64,000 nucleotides of DNA, from assembly GCA_973895155.1 (NCBI GenBank), contig OZ316892.1, positions 17,794,001-17,858,000 of the forward strand. Direction: 5' to 3'. Every line of letters begins with the position of its first letter. Positions within the stretch are counted from its first letter, which is position 1. Of the stretch, positions 45,028-56,760 are shown piece after piece. The DNA comes from Marsupella aquatica. Taxonomy: Eukaryota; Marchantiophyta. A model generated the notes under the pieces. It had not been told where the DNA came from. It ran no database searches and saw only the letters and a list, made by a program, of their open reading frames with translations. The position numbers and the translations under genes are program-made.

Positions 45028-46039
45028 AGCCAAAATTCCTGTCTGCTTGCATCATACAATAGGGGTCTCAATTAAGGATCCCTTATGTTCTTTCATGGGA
45101 TAGTGCCACTACCAGTAACGAGGCCCATGGGTGAGTTTCACTGATGCACAGATCTTTTGAGGTTCATTTGGTTGGGTCTAGGCTGTGTGATGGGGGGAAG
45201 TGACAAGCAGGAAACAGCAAAATCCTGCGACACAAGTGTGCTGCTAGACTCAGTGAGTGGCGCACATTTTTTGGCCACATCCCTCCAAACCTGAACCCAT
45301 AAGACCGTTGGCATAATATGTTTGAGACCCCTAATATCTCTGCATGAAGGGTGTATAGTTGATATTTGTTAGCACAATACTCTCTCCCTAGCCAATTTTT
45401 TGGTCTGCTCTCATCATGCAATATCTCCGCATGAAGGGTTTATAGTTGATGTTTGTTACTCATCCCCTTGATGCAATATCTCTACTTGAAGGGTTTATAG
45501 TCGATGTTTGTTATTATTAGAGCGTCTCAAGGCCTGACGTTAACAAGAAAGGCCCTCCCATAACTCTAGTATTACGGGAACTCCCATAAAACTTATGGGA
45601 ACCTATCTTTAGCTACCCTAAGGAAAGTCCATAGGCTCAACACTTAACTTGTAACTTTCCTGCAACTTTAGGAGGAAATCTGGAACTTTGAAAGCCGCAA
45701 TTGAAGTGGGCATTTGAGGTGCACGAGAATGGAGGAAAATGAATATAGGCCATGAGACATGTGAGGCCATAACTCCTGCCTTATGGGGCAGGTCAAAGCT
45801 ATCTCACCCCATTTTTAAAATTCCATAACTGGGTCCCATAACTGGAGTTATAGGATATACCACAAATCCATAATCACTAATGACCGGAGAGGCACTCAAA
45901 GTTCTCCCGTAAGCAGAGTGTTATGGCTGTGTATGTTTGGAGGTAAAATGCTTATGGGATACTTATTTTGGTACTTATTTTGGTCTCCCTTAATGATTTT
46001 GTCTTGGCCATAACAGTTGTCCTAACCTGCTTTGACACT
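45028..46039. other. Intergenic, repeats
   Basis: Several diverged copies of 'atctc(t/c)(a/g)catgaagggtttatagttgat' at about 45336-45365, 45421-45450 and 45475-45505. The rest (45520-46020) shows no gene. Confidence 0.5.
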
Positions 46040-46200
46040 GCCTGTTAACTCATCCCGTTGTCAGCATTCCGAAAAAGGGTTGAAACCGGGGGTTGAGTTA
46101 ACTACAGTAGCCTACGTACACTCTTGGTCCCGGTCCCGCGGGGATTCCGATTCAGCCGAACTTAATGTGGATCAGATGGATGCGCTCTCGTTGAAAAATA
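46040..46200 (+). repeat. PSB28 upstream segment related to 44740-44870
   Basis: Ordered blocks 'ctcatccc(g/a)ttgtcagc', 'gaaaaagg', 'gggttgagttaact', 'gattcagc(c/g)gaac' and 'aatgtggatcagatgg' occur both here, 250-400 bases before the PSB28 ATG, and at 44740-44870. One is a duplicate of the other; this copy probably overlaps the PSB28 promoter. Confidence 0.75.
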
Positions 46201-46446
46201 ATGGTGGCAAAAGCCGAGCCAGGCGACTGAGGAGTGATGAGTGATGAGTGGGCGTGGCCCGGCACTCCAGAGGGAAGCGAACTAGAGGACCGTATCCATT
46301 CTGTGACAGAGCAATCGAGCTAGCGACTAGTAGCGAAGCCCAGGAGTGGACATTTGATCGATCGGGCGACAAACGAGAGAGTGAGATTGAGAGCCAGGAG
46401 AAACGTGTAGGTCGAGAGAGTGTTTAGAAGAGAGGAGAGGGTGGCT

Positions 46447-48018
46447 ATGGCGGTCACGCTAATGCAGCCCTCTCTGGCTTGCAGTGCGGCCTCGCAGACG
46501 AGGTTGCCAGCAGCTGGTGCAGGAGGAGCGACGAGCGTGGACCAGCCACGATGCAGCTACTCGCCGGTCCCCTCCACTCGTCCAGGTTGCGTTGCATTCC
46601 GTTCTGTTCTATTCTGTTCCGTTCCATTCCATTCCATTCTTCTTCTTTCTTGAGTGAAAGGTCTGTGATTCTAGAGTCGAAATCGTAGATTTGGTTGTCG
46701 ATAGGTGAGCTGTATGTCCCTGGTGCTTCCCTTTGCTCCAAATTCTTGAGTCTCGTTTGAATCCTGCAATGTCGGAGTATCAGATTGAGAGTGCTCTAAA
46801 ATTCGATGTCGAGGAAGAGATACGCGCGTTTTCGAAGAGAACGTGGGGACCCTCGGAGCGCTGAGAAATCTCAGTGATATGGCCATCGAGAACTTAGAAT
46901 TGACAGGAGAAACGGATCTCCGTGAAGTTCAAACGAGCTGTAGAAACTTGAACAATTGGGCTGGCATTGTTGGCAGAGCAGTGGAACTCGTGCCTCATAG
47001 CATTTGAAGCAGTCAAAGCCTCGTGCCCGCTTGCATCGTGAACCAGCTCTTATAGGTTTTGCATGGAGACTGGCACTGCCCGCCGGGGTCATATCAGCCG
47101 ACCATTGTAGTCTGTGAAAGTGAATGCCTCTTAGATGCAGAATGTCAAGCTCTCGTGTCATACCATTGCCAGTACGGGCACCTTAATTTATGTATTTTGT
47201 TCATTTTTATCCCTATACTACAGTGAAGTAGATGGAGAATGTCAAGTTCTCTTCTCATACCATTGCTAATATGGTCACCCATTTCTATGTCTGTTATTGA
47301 CTTCTGATCTTTAAAAAATGTTAGCGGGACTCAAATTCGAGCAAGGGTCCAGATGAGAATGCTACCATGTGTTTCTTCTATGAGTGCGTTGCCTTAGAAT
47401 ATTTTATGGAGATGTGTTTCCGCCGGCACCTAGAGCATTGTCTGCATTCAAATTTCTGGAAATCCCCTAAATTTCATTTTGTTCCAGAGATGTTGATGGT
47501 TAGTTTGTGGGCATTCAGGTTCTATCTCGACGTTTCGTCATGGGGTTTGCAAAGGTGCCAGAGGATCTTTTGGAGGGGATGTTAGCTATCTCAGAGCCGC
47601 TATCATGAGTTTTCCTCATGGGGTTGCATCAGGTTCGAGGCCTGTGACTGACATGAATGTCAATTCGTCTGGCAAAGCCAAGCCTGTTATTCAGTTCATC
47701 AGAGGCATCAACGAACAGTCTGTCCCAGACGTAAAGCTTACAAGATCCCGGGATGGATCAAATGGAGTAGCAAATTTTGAGTTCGACGAGCCTTCAGTGT
47801 TTGATTCTTCTAGGGAGTTGGGAGATATCACTGGCCTTTACCTGATTGATTTTGAAGGTGTGCTATCATCAGTTGATGTCAGTGCCAAGTTTGTCAATGG
47901 AAAGCCTGCTAAGATAGAAGCCCGATACGTGATGCGTAACCTTAAAGAGTGGGATCGCTTCATGCGATTCATGGAGCGCTATGGAGAGGAGCATCAGCTT
48001 GGCTTTGTAAAGAGTTGA
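46447..48018 (+). CDS. PSB28: Photosystem II Psb28 protein precursor (2 exons, 200 aa)
   Basis: Nuclear gene for a chloroplast, stroma-side accessory protein of photosystem II biogenesis; Psb28 binds assembly intermediates. Exons 46447-46585 and 47555-48018 with a 969-base phase-1 intron (donor CCAG|GTTGCG, acceptor gcaaag|GTGCC). The ATG in 'gctATGgcg' gives a typical transit peptide: [14 protein letters not shown] and further Ser/Ala/Pro/Arg-rich residues with few acids, about 85 residues. The mature core shows '[20 protein letters not shown]', 'SRDGSNG', '[12 protein letters not shown]', '[17 protein letters not shown]' and the C-terminal '[15 protein letters not shown]', all hallmarks of the family, at its normal length. 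Upstream in-frame sequence before the ATG lacks another ATG. No damage seen. Confidence 0.95.
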
Positions 48019-49170
48019 GTAATCAATAGAGTTTGGCTGGGGACCTATGATGTAACCCCTGGGACTCAGCACAATTTATTTGTCTGGAAATGAGTATCAG
48101 ATCTATCCACTTGGAATTCTTGGGGTTTTTCACCCTGACCAGCTACATGTACTCGGGATCTTCTCTCGGTTGAGGCAACCACGAAGTAGTCTTTATTTGT
48201 TGCTCCTCCTGTCTGCGGAAATTGACGATTCTGCCAATGCTAATGCTAAATTCTTGCGTGGAAACGAGGTCGAGCAGTCTGGAAATTTGTGTGTCAGAAT
48301 GAGTATTATCTGTGTCTCATTATTACAATGAAGTTTTCATTACGTATTGTGGGCGGAGTTGATTCGGCAAACAGTTCATCGAAATTTTTTAGGGATAAAA
48401 CGTGGCGTCAAATAGGATCCCGCTGATTCCCTATATTATGTCTTCGTGATAATGTCGTTCTTAAATCGGAGCACATCAGGGACAGTTTTGGACGATGACA
48501 AACGAGTGTGAAGGGTCACCATTCCAATCAATGTTGGGGTTAAAAGCACTTTTTTGGAATAGCGAACTTCGAGCACAAAGTATTTCCATTCTTCAATTCT
48601 AATACTAAACGAATAACTCAAGAGTGGGGACTGCAATAATTTCCCCACCACACCACAGGGTCACAGATGCTTAATTTGAAGGGAAATACCTAATTTCAAT
48701 GCAACAATTAACTCAACAGGTTAATTTCCCTGCTGAGCAATCAGATCTGGAAGTGAAGTTCGAACTTGTTCGCGACAGACAAAACTAAAAGGTTCACTGT
48801 AAAATCAGTGGAGAAAACGACAAATGCTGGAAGAAGTATCAACCAGGTCAAATCTGGCGATGAAGATAGAAACCACCTGAACTACGGCGATGGCTGTGAA
48901 GTCCTCGGTACTCCTCCGATGCTGACCTGGAGATCAGTTTGATCAGCTTCTCTTTGAGGAATAACAAAATTAACAGGCTCGTTGCGGAGTTTCTGGAGGA
49001 AAGCACTAAAGGCTGGGCCAGCATCAAAGAGGTCAGATCTGGCGATGACGATAAAAATCACCCAAACTGTGGCGATGCTGTGACACTGCTGCACTAGAAC
49101 TCAGTTTGACCAGCCTTGATGACGGCCCACAAGAATTGGTAGTCTACTTGAACCTCACATACCACCTTTG
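48019..49170. other. Convergent 3' regions of PSB28 and the RING gene
   Basis: Contains the two 3' UTRs. 48845-48900 ('ggtcaaatctggcgatgaag') and 49028-49085 ('ggtcagatctggcgatgacg') are diverged direct copies about 182 bases apart on the RING-gene side. No further gene recognised. Confidence 0.5.
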
Positions 49171-50823
49171 TCATCGCGGTCGCAATGGGACTGTGTATGG
49201 CGTGGGGAGGTGGATCCGGTGTGGTATTGAACTTCCAGCACCAGCCCCATCGAGCCCAAATGAAGAAGAGAGGCTACTTCGATATTGTTCCAAGTCTGAT
49301 TGAGGTTGAGTGGGACCAAGCGTTGAACCAAGAGATGAACCGTGTCCTTCGATAAAGTCTGAATGACGAAAGTTGTTGGACGTGGGCGTCAAACCGGAAG
49401 AAGGCCTCGCTGGCGGATGCCACAATTGTCCCGGAGTCCAAACGGAAGTGAAGGGCTCCGTCGCACCGTCCCTCCTCCAAGGAACAGAACTCTGACCACC
49501 ACTCTGGTGTCCTGCACCATGTGATTCTAGTCCGGGAACAGGTGGCTCCGGCCCCAAAGTTAGTGAAAGATCTGTCCAAGAGTGACTAAACCTCCTATTC
49601 AGCTCTCCTGCAGTATGACCAGTATCAGTCCTTCCACCTGATATCGAAGGGGAAATCGTTCCATTTTGCCTTGCCCTTCTACCGCTGCCTGTCGGTGCAC
49701 TCCGAAGAGAAGAGCTTTGTGGTTGTGACTGGCTTGTGCCAACTTGCCCATGCGCAAAACGAGGCCTTGGGCATGGTCCTACCGGCAGGCTACCACCATC
49801 TGTAAGCAATTCGTGGTTGTGTTGCGCACTGTAGGTGCCAAGAACACTGTCGTACTGGCTATTTTGCCTTTCGGTCTCAGTGCGAGTCCAAGAATTCGAT
49901 CTTTCAGGGGCAGAAGGTGCCGATCCTGTGTCCCCAAAAACTGTTGCACTATTGCGAGGAAGGAAAGGAAGGTCCATCATATGAGATAATCTTGGTTGTT
50001 CTCCAAAGATAGATGGATCAGTCCGGTGTCCATACCCAGAGTGCAGGCGAGGGCCCCAGATGTTGCTGCGAGAGTTGAACAAATCTCCATTGCCAATCGA
50101 TGACCCCACAGAAGAGCCGCTGTTTGATGCACCGGATGGATCGAGGGGTCTATTGGGTCGACCTGCCACGGGGGGTCGCACACGGGCCTCATCTGTACCT
50201 CGAGACTGTCTGCCTTGTGCCTCAAGGTAAGGACAGACGGGAGGAGAACTGCTTGCACCCCCAGTAGTACTTTCATTGTAGTTGTAAGACACATTGACAA
50301 CCACCTCCGGAAGAATTCTGACGGGCCCATCGTCATGCCGTAGCGGCACCGAAAAGTGAACTTGCTCGTAAGAGCTTCCACCCGCCGCTGCAAGGCTCCC
50401 GTGTTGATACGGGCACCAGTCGAAGTGATTAAGCGAGTCTGGCGCGACCAGAAAAGGAAGAAATGTCGGATAAGCTTCATTCGCGTCTTCCTCGTAGGAG
50501 AATTCCTCCAGCCGTAATCCAGCCTCGATCGAGAAATCTTCATTCAAGCGCGATCCATTGGCGTCGATCGAGAATTCGTCACTCAAGCGCGATCCGTTGG
50601 CGTATAGCCACTGCCCATTTTCCACATGCCTACAATTAGGGCACTGCATCGCCCCCTTGGCATTGAACGCGGACCCAATGCAATCCAGATGGAAATGATG
50701 GCCGCATTTCAGCTTCGCAATCGATCGCTCGCCGGAATCGCTGACGGCGTCTAAGCAGACAGAGCAGAACTCCGACGCTCGAAACATCTTCGCCAAGTCT
50801 CGCTCCGAAGACACGGCACCCAT
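49171..50823 (-). CDS. RFI2-like: RING-H2 E3 ubiquitin ligase, RFI2-like (550 aa)
   Basis: Probably transfers ubiquitin from an E2 to unknown substrates. The single uninterrupted ORF starts at ATG 50823. A RING-H2 finger sits at the N-terminus: Cys20, Cys23, Cys40, His42, His45, Cys48, Cys61, Cys64. The flanking 'KGAMQCPNCR' and 'GQWLYANGSRL' are typical of the plant RFI2 group; Arabidopsis RFI2 acts in red/far-red light signalling and photoperiodic flowering. That role here is inferred from the RING region only. The rest is long, Ser/Gly/Pro-rich and probably disordered, with a short direct repeat after the RING ('GSRLSDEFSIDAN' / 'GSRLNEDFSIEAG'). No membrane segment. Lack of introns is notable among its spliced neighbours. 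It is convergent with PSB28. Confidence 0.85.
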   Translation of the reverse strand: MGAVSSERDLAKMFRASEFCSVCLDAVSDSGERSIAKLKCGHHFHLDCIGSAFNAKGAMQCPNCRHVENGQWLYANGSRLSDEFSIDANGSRLNEDFSIEAGLRLEEFSYEEDANEAYPTFLPFLVAPDSLNHFDWCPYQHGSLAAAGGSSYEQVHFSVPLRHDDGPVRILPEVVVNVSYNYNESTTGGASSSPPVCPYLEAQGRQSRGTDEARVRPPVAGRPNRPLDPSGASNSGSSVGSSIGNGDLFNSRSNIWGPRLHSGYGHRTDPSIFGEQPRLSHMMDLPFLPRNSATVFGDTGSAPSAPERSNSWTRTETERQNSQYDSVLGTYSAQHNHELLTDGGSLPVGPCPRPRFAHGQVGTSQSQPQSSSLRSAPTGSGRRARQNGTISPSISGGRTDTGHTAGELNRRFSHSWTDLSLTLGPEPPVPGLESHGAGHQSGGQSSVPWRRDGATEPFTSVWTPGQLWHPPARPSSGLTPTSNNFRHSDFIEGHGSSLGSTLGPTQPQSDLEQYRSSLSSSFGLDGAGAGSSIPHRIHLPTPYTVPLRPR

Positions 50824-50884
50824 GCTGCCTGGGCGGCCCTCCTTTCCACTCCAAGATCAGAAACGGAAAAATCGCGTCTGCTGA

Positions 50885-51095
50885 ACACGAGCGCACAACA
50901 GTTAGGGCCAACACAATTTCCCAACATCAGCTGAACACACGAACACACGACAATTAGCGCCAACACACCAATTGCCGCGATCAGCTCAAACACGAGAGCA
51001 CAACAATTACCGCCAACACAATATCCGCCGAGATCAGCTCAACACGAGAGCACATCGAATTAGGGCCAACACAACAATCGCCGAGATCAGCTCGA
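50885..51095 (-). repeat. About 53-base tandem repeat, four copies, upstream of the RING gene
   Basis: 'gccaacaca' recurs at 50907, 50959, 51012 and 51065. Each is followed by '(a)atcagctc(a)aacacgagagcac'-like sequence and preceded by 'acaattag'. It starts about 60 bases before the RING-gene ATG, so it lies in the 5' UTR or promoter. An (ACTCA)n stretch follows near 51125-51150. Confidence 0.85.
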
Positions 51096-51604
51096 CATAA
51101 ACACAATTTCCCTTCTTAACCCTCCACTCCACTCAACTCAACTCAACTCAACTCCACGCTGCTTTCGGTTTTCAAGGCAAAAAACTCCACGCTCACCTTC
51201 CCTTCGTATCCCTTTCCCTTCTCCTTCGTTCCGCACTTCCGCTCGATCTTCCTTCCTTCCGTCGTCGTCCCTTTCGATCAATCTCCACTCTTCTCAACTC
51301 CTCTTCCTCCCCCTCCTCCTCCTCCTCGTGTTTCTCTATCGGCCCCCACCGACGCCGAGACACTCATCTGAGGCCCAGTTTCCGCAGATTCCACTCAATT
51401 CCGTAGACGTCTGGACGGAGCAAAGTCGCACATCATATCGTTCCATTGATTGACGACAGAGAATCCAGCAGCGACGCGAGAACGGAGCCGATAATGTACA
51501 CTTCCGACCTTAAAGACACGATCCATCCGCAGGTTTCTTCTCCTCGGGACCAGCTCCTCTCCTCTCCTCTCCCCTCTCCTCGCGTCGCGTTGCGTACAGG
51601 AGTG

Positions 51605-52500
51605 ACTAAAGTTTTTGCTTCGGTACGCGTGAAAGGCGTGTTATATGAAACTGAACCCAAGCCAGGACGGACCACCATGTTGGGCAACGTGCTCCCGTGT
51701 ACCGCATTTTGGTGGTCCATGGGAGTTTGGACCCTTCCCTTGATGGTTATGATTATGAGTTCTAAAATAGTTTATTGTGGCTTAGTGTACACTAGTGAAA
51801 ATAGTTTTTTTCTTGGGTATCGTGAAAGGAGTGTTATATGAAACTGAAAGCCAAGCCAGGACGGACCACCATGCTGGGCAACTTGCTCCAGTGTACCACA
51901 TTTTCGTGGTCCATTGGAGTTTGGACCCTTAACTTTGATGATTATGAATTCTAAAATAGTTTATTATGGCTAAGTGTACACCAGTGAAAATAGTTTTTTT
52001 CTTGGGTCTGCGTGAAAGGAGTAAACTGAAGCCAAGCCAGGACTGACCACTATGTTGGGCAATGTGCTCCCATGTACCACAATTTGATGGTCCATGGGAG
52101 TTTGGACCCTGAACCTGATGGTTATGAATTAACTTCATGGTTATAAGTTCTAAAATAATTCATTGTAGGTTATTGTACACAGTGAATCAAGTTTTTTATT
52201 GGGCACACGTGAAGGCGTGTTATGTGAAACTGAAGCCAGGATGGATCACTATGTTGGACAATGTGTTCCTGTGTACCACATTTTGGTGGTCCATGGGAGT
52301 TTGGGACCCAAAACTTGATGGTTATGAGGCCTAAAATAATTTATTGTCTGGTGGTGTAGTGTACACCAGTGACTCAAGTTTTCTCTTGGGTTTGTGTGAA
52401 ACTCATGTTATATAAAACTGAAGCCAAGCCAGGACTGACCAACCATGTTGGACATGGTGCTCCGGTGGTCCATGGGAGTTTGGGAATACTAAAATAATAT
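51605..52500. repeat. Satellite-like tandem array, about 190-base unit, five copies
   Basis: Unit landmarks '(c)gtgaaaggcgtgttatatga', 'gccaggacggaccaccatgt', 'ggtccatgggagtttggacc' and 'ctaaaatagtttattgtggc' recur in order, starting near 51629, 51821, 52011, 52209 and 52395. Copies diverge progressively and the last is shortened. Open frames crossing it are artefacts. Confidence 0.92.
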
Positions 52501-52779
52501 TTAACTTTATTTTGCACCTGCAAGGAGACATCGAAAACACACAAGCACAAACATTTCATGTAAACATAATGAAGATTAATTTAACAAAATTTACCTCTTC
52601 ATATTTTATGCTGTAAAACTCAACTAAATTGACCTGAAATTCACTATGACTTGATGGAAATCTAGCTTACCTACTACTCGAGCATGTCCCACAAATTAAA
52701 AAATATTTGTGATCCATGGGGCCCTCAAATTCAGTGGAATATATTTATTATTTTATTATTACCCGGGAGAGTTTTCGGG

Positions 52780-55010
52780 GTCAGATGTGTGGGGCCCACA
52801 CGGCTACCATGCCACATGCCGGGTTTACCAATGATATACGGGATACAATTCTACTTCTCCCCCTAACCCAATGATTTTATTTTAATAACGATGTATGGGC
52901 TGCACGTTAGTTAGTATTGTGATAGCCCCCCAAAATGGCCCAGCAGGTGTTGTACACCTTGTTGTCGATGAGGGCCCCAAAAGGTACTGGCTTTAAGGGT
53001 CGGTGTGTGGGGTCCACATGGTTATTAGCGTTTTGGGCCAGCGTTACTATTCAATTAGGGGACACCATTATAGTTTTCGCAATCTCACCCTAACCAATGA
53101 TTCTATTTTAACTGGTATCCCAAAATCCTTCTCTGTATTTTATTGCCACAAATAGAATTGTTTAGTCAATTGTGAGCACGTGCTCACATGATAGTACCTA
53201 CTAAAATACATGACACAATGGTTTTAATATAATTGGTATAAAAAACATGTATCTAGTGACTCCCCAAACAGTCTCCACTCTCCAGGAAGCTCGGTGTGTG
53301 GGGTCCACACTATTATTAGCCCACTTGACCAGGTGTGCCACTGAACATTTGTTTGCTATCCTATTCCCCAAAATCGTTCAAATTACCAACCTGCCCCCGA
53401 ATCTAATTTATATAATGTATGATGTCTACATTGGGAGGTTAAGCCAACCCCCATACCATTGTGTTTTTTAAAATTTTTTTCTTAAAATCAATTTCTTTGG
53501 ACCCAAAATTTCAGTTTTCACCCATATCTACTACCTTTTAAATAAATTAGCTTAGCATATGCTATGATCTCACATGTGCCAAGCATGGATACTTTGGCTG
53601 AAATTAGCCAAAACATAAATCAGATGCTAGTGTAAGTCGAGCATCGGCCCAAGCCTGGGTTTGCTATTACAGTTATCAAAGCATCGATCGTCAAGCGGGT
53701 GGTCAAGCATATATGGGTCCATTGCAAAAGATTAGCAGATCATGGATCTGTGCCCAAAGTTTATGACATGGATTGATCTGGACCAATGTTAATGTCTCAT
53801 AGCATCATGATACTTCTTACACTTCTATCTATAATATAACCTGTAAGGTGAGGGCGGGCTGAGGGACACGGGGTGCAACAAAATACTCTGTCCAGTACAG
53901 CTGGTAGTTAGTCCATTAAAATCCCCTTAGAATCTAAAATGTTTTTAATGGCATAATAATTAAACTAAATTTTTGGTAAACGGATTAAACCAGCCTCACA
54001 ATTCGCATTAATGTATTATTTTTGCACCTGGTCAGGTTTGCCACTCAATGACAGGACAATTTTAGTTTCACCCATAACCAATGTTTCTGTTTTAATTCAA
54101 AACTACCCTCGTCCCCCAAAGACAACCCCATGGCCTTGTATTCTATTAGTGGGGGCCCTCTATTCAGATAGTGAGTCTGGGCATTGTATTCAAGTTTTGA
54201 CATGTGCTGTCATTTTTTGTGCTTTCAGGGCAATATGTTGGAAAATGGGCGTAGAGTTTGAATATTGACTTTATGTTTGAATATTTGCGTTGTAGTATGA
54301 CGCATGAATTTCTACTTGTTCTATTTGTTGAACAGTTTAGGGTCAAATCTTGAACACAATGTCCAACTCAAACACAATGCTCTTGGATATTTTACTTCTA
54401 CATACATGACACATCACGTGCGATAAAGCATAGGATCATTTGATCAATTTGGAAGGAAGACTTTAAAATCTATGTGGAAGAACATAGGGCCATTAAAATC
54501 CAATTTTGAGACTTCAAAAAAAAACAGGGTTATAGAAAAAACAGGGTTCCAAAAACAAAATTTAAGTATATTTGAAGAATACTGCAAAGTAATAGGGGTA
54601 GTATTATTCCCAAAACAAACATTTTCCTTTTTAAGTTTTTGGGTGTAGGAGGCCTGAAAACATTGGAGGTGATGGGGGTCACCATGTAGTGAGACCTCCG
54701 GGACAACACCTGGGAGTTGTGTTAAAATGATGTGTTTGAAGATAAAGCACTATTTCTTATGGAGACTCTAAAAATTCCATTTCAGACCACAATGCCCAGG
54801 CGTTGTGTTTGGGGAAAGATAGTAGTACACATTCAAATCCTGTACACCATTTTAGTTATCACCCATACCCGCCAATGTTTTTTCATTTAAATTAGCAAAC
54901 TAGTTCATACCAGTATTAAATTTGGCATGGACACATTTGGCACCGGGCCAGGTTACTTTGCCACTCACGCAAGAAACTATTTAAATTCTCACCTGCAAGC
55001 AACAGTTTTT
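52780..55010. repeat. Region of diverged repeats, no gene
   Basis: 'ggtgtgtggggtccaca' recurs near 52784, 53001 and 53290. A second motif of the type 'tttgccactca...ttttag...cacccataaccaatg..t..ttttaa' recurs near 52850, 53055, 54035, 54840 and 54960. Both point to an old, locally amplified repeat. AT-rich elsewhere; no ORF with a recognisable motif. Confidence 0.55.
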
Positions 55011-55893
55011 GTCTTTTGATAAATGGGTCAATCATTTGTACCAATGTCAAAATTACCATGAACATTTTGGTAGACACAAATCACCCTTTGTCCATCCTCA
55101 AATATTAAACATAGAAGTTTGGGTTTTAGCACAGGGAGGTGATATCCGAGGCAAAGCCCCACAATCAAAGTTTGGAGAAAATGAATGGTGTAGATCATGT
55201 TGGTGCAAGTCATTTCTGGAGGAAGTATATTGGGGAGAGTGGGTGCTAAGATTCAGGACTGAAGTCTGTTTGTGGCTATTTTGTTTGTGGATCATCTTGG
55301 ATACCACCTCCCTAGCTTACTTGACACCCAAACATCCCACTCTTATATATTTTATCTGTGAGAGTGATAGTTATGTATGGCCCCATGGGACGGGGCTTCC
55401 AAATCTCTAGCACCACGTGCAAATATGTCAGCCATTTTCCATCACAAACGGATTGTGTGTGTTTATGACAATCAACAAACAATGCCATTTGTGTTTGACT
55501 TGAGGCCATCAAAAACAAAATAGTTAGACACAGGAACCTCCAACTATTAAAAACACAGTAAGATGTCAATTAACAAACAGTGGGGGTAACCAAGTTGGAC
55601 GGCTGATGATGGTGGACAGCAGTCACAAGAGAAGGTGCATGTCACCAGAGTTTTTAGATTGACAGGATAACATCAGATGTTGACTATTATTGGTGACAAT
55701 ATGCACTTTAAACCAACAGTACTTTTACATTAGTTGCTTCTTCTTTTTGAGTTTTCATAATGCTGTTATTGTGCCACTGGAGTACATAGGCATCAAAAGA
55801 TGCAACAATAGAGTTTGTTAGCCATAATTTTGTTGAGAATCTTCCATTGCTTTAGACTTGATCCTAGTTGTATTATGGCCCGGATCCTGGAAG
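55011..55893. other. Intergenic, no gene recognised
   Basis: A plus-strand frame at 55009-55410 is open for 133 codons, but its composition (many Trp/Cys, no motif) and overlap with similar minus frames argue against a real gene. Confidence 0.3.
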
Positions 55894-56760
55894 CAGGAAA
55901 GGACTTAACCAGGCCCCTCAAGCATTATATGACTCAATGGACCCCAAGGTGGTTTCAGGACTTGACCAGTGAGCCCTTTGGACCCTCAGAAATCCAAAAA
56001 ATGCGTGAAGTTTGTTGCCTTATCGTCCAGTCCACCTCCGCTACACAGGGTGCCACTACTTAACTCAGGGCTCCACAAGACCTGCAAAATGTCAATTTTT
56101 GATAAACCTCAATATTTGATTGGATAGCTAAATGAATCTGTTTGAGCTGAAGATTGTTTGGTGTGATCCCCACATTCAAGTTACCTACTGGAAAATGTTG
56201 GGTTGTTTTGGACACCTCTAACACTCAATCCTATATCTTCAACACACCTCCAACAGCAATTCACAATCATGCACTTTTCTTTCGGTACCTAGAGAAAGTT
56301 TGAAACAAAACTAAGCTAGGTACCTTCTTTGAATAAGTTAACAGATTCCAAGTGAAACCTAAATGTAATTATGCTTCTTACCAACACAAATCTCTCATGA
56401 GAAGTTCCCATATATATGTATATTTTTGGTATATAAGACTTGAGTGGTAGGAGATGTTCAAAAAGTCCCAACTTTTTTCAGTAGGGTGCAATGATCTTAA
56501 AATATCACACCAAACAATTGTAACCTCAAACAGAATTCATTTCATCATCCAATAAATTATTAGAGTTTATAAAAAATTAAAATTTGTAGGTTTTGTGGCG
56601 CCCTGAGTCAAGTAGTGGCTCTCTGTGTAGCGGAGGCAGACTTCACAACTGCAACAAATTTGATGTGGTTTTTGGATTTCTGACGGCTGGCAGTCCAAAG
56701 TCCTGAATCCATCAAGTCCATAAGATGCTGGAAAGGGGCCTGGTTAAGTCCTTTCCTGTC
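55894..56760. mobile_element. Large foldback element (arms about 335 bases)
   Basis: The left arm (about 55894-56238) and right arm (about 56431-56760) are diverged inverted copies. Matching blocks from the tips are caggaaaggacttaaccagg, cagaaatccaaaaa, cctccgctacacag, gccactact, ttgtttggtgtgat, and ctact(g)gaaaa near the loop. The loop is about 190 bases. It is probably a nonautonomous DNA transposon; transcripts would form a long hairpin. No ORF of note. Confidence 0.85.

Noticed and set aside
46420-46446. Longer N-terminus for PSB28 (MFRREERVA...)
   Set aside because: It would need a GTG start; the ATG at 46447 directly gives a normal transit peptide.
49744-50543. Plus and minus alternative frames inside the RING gene
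   Set aside because: Shadows of the long RING ORF, which has a recognisable zinc finger and an ATG.
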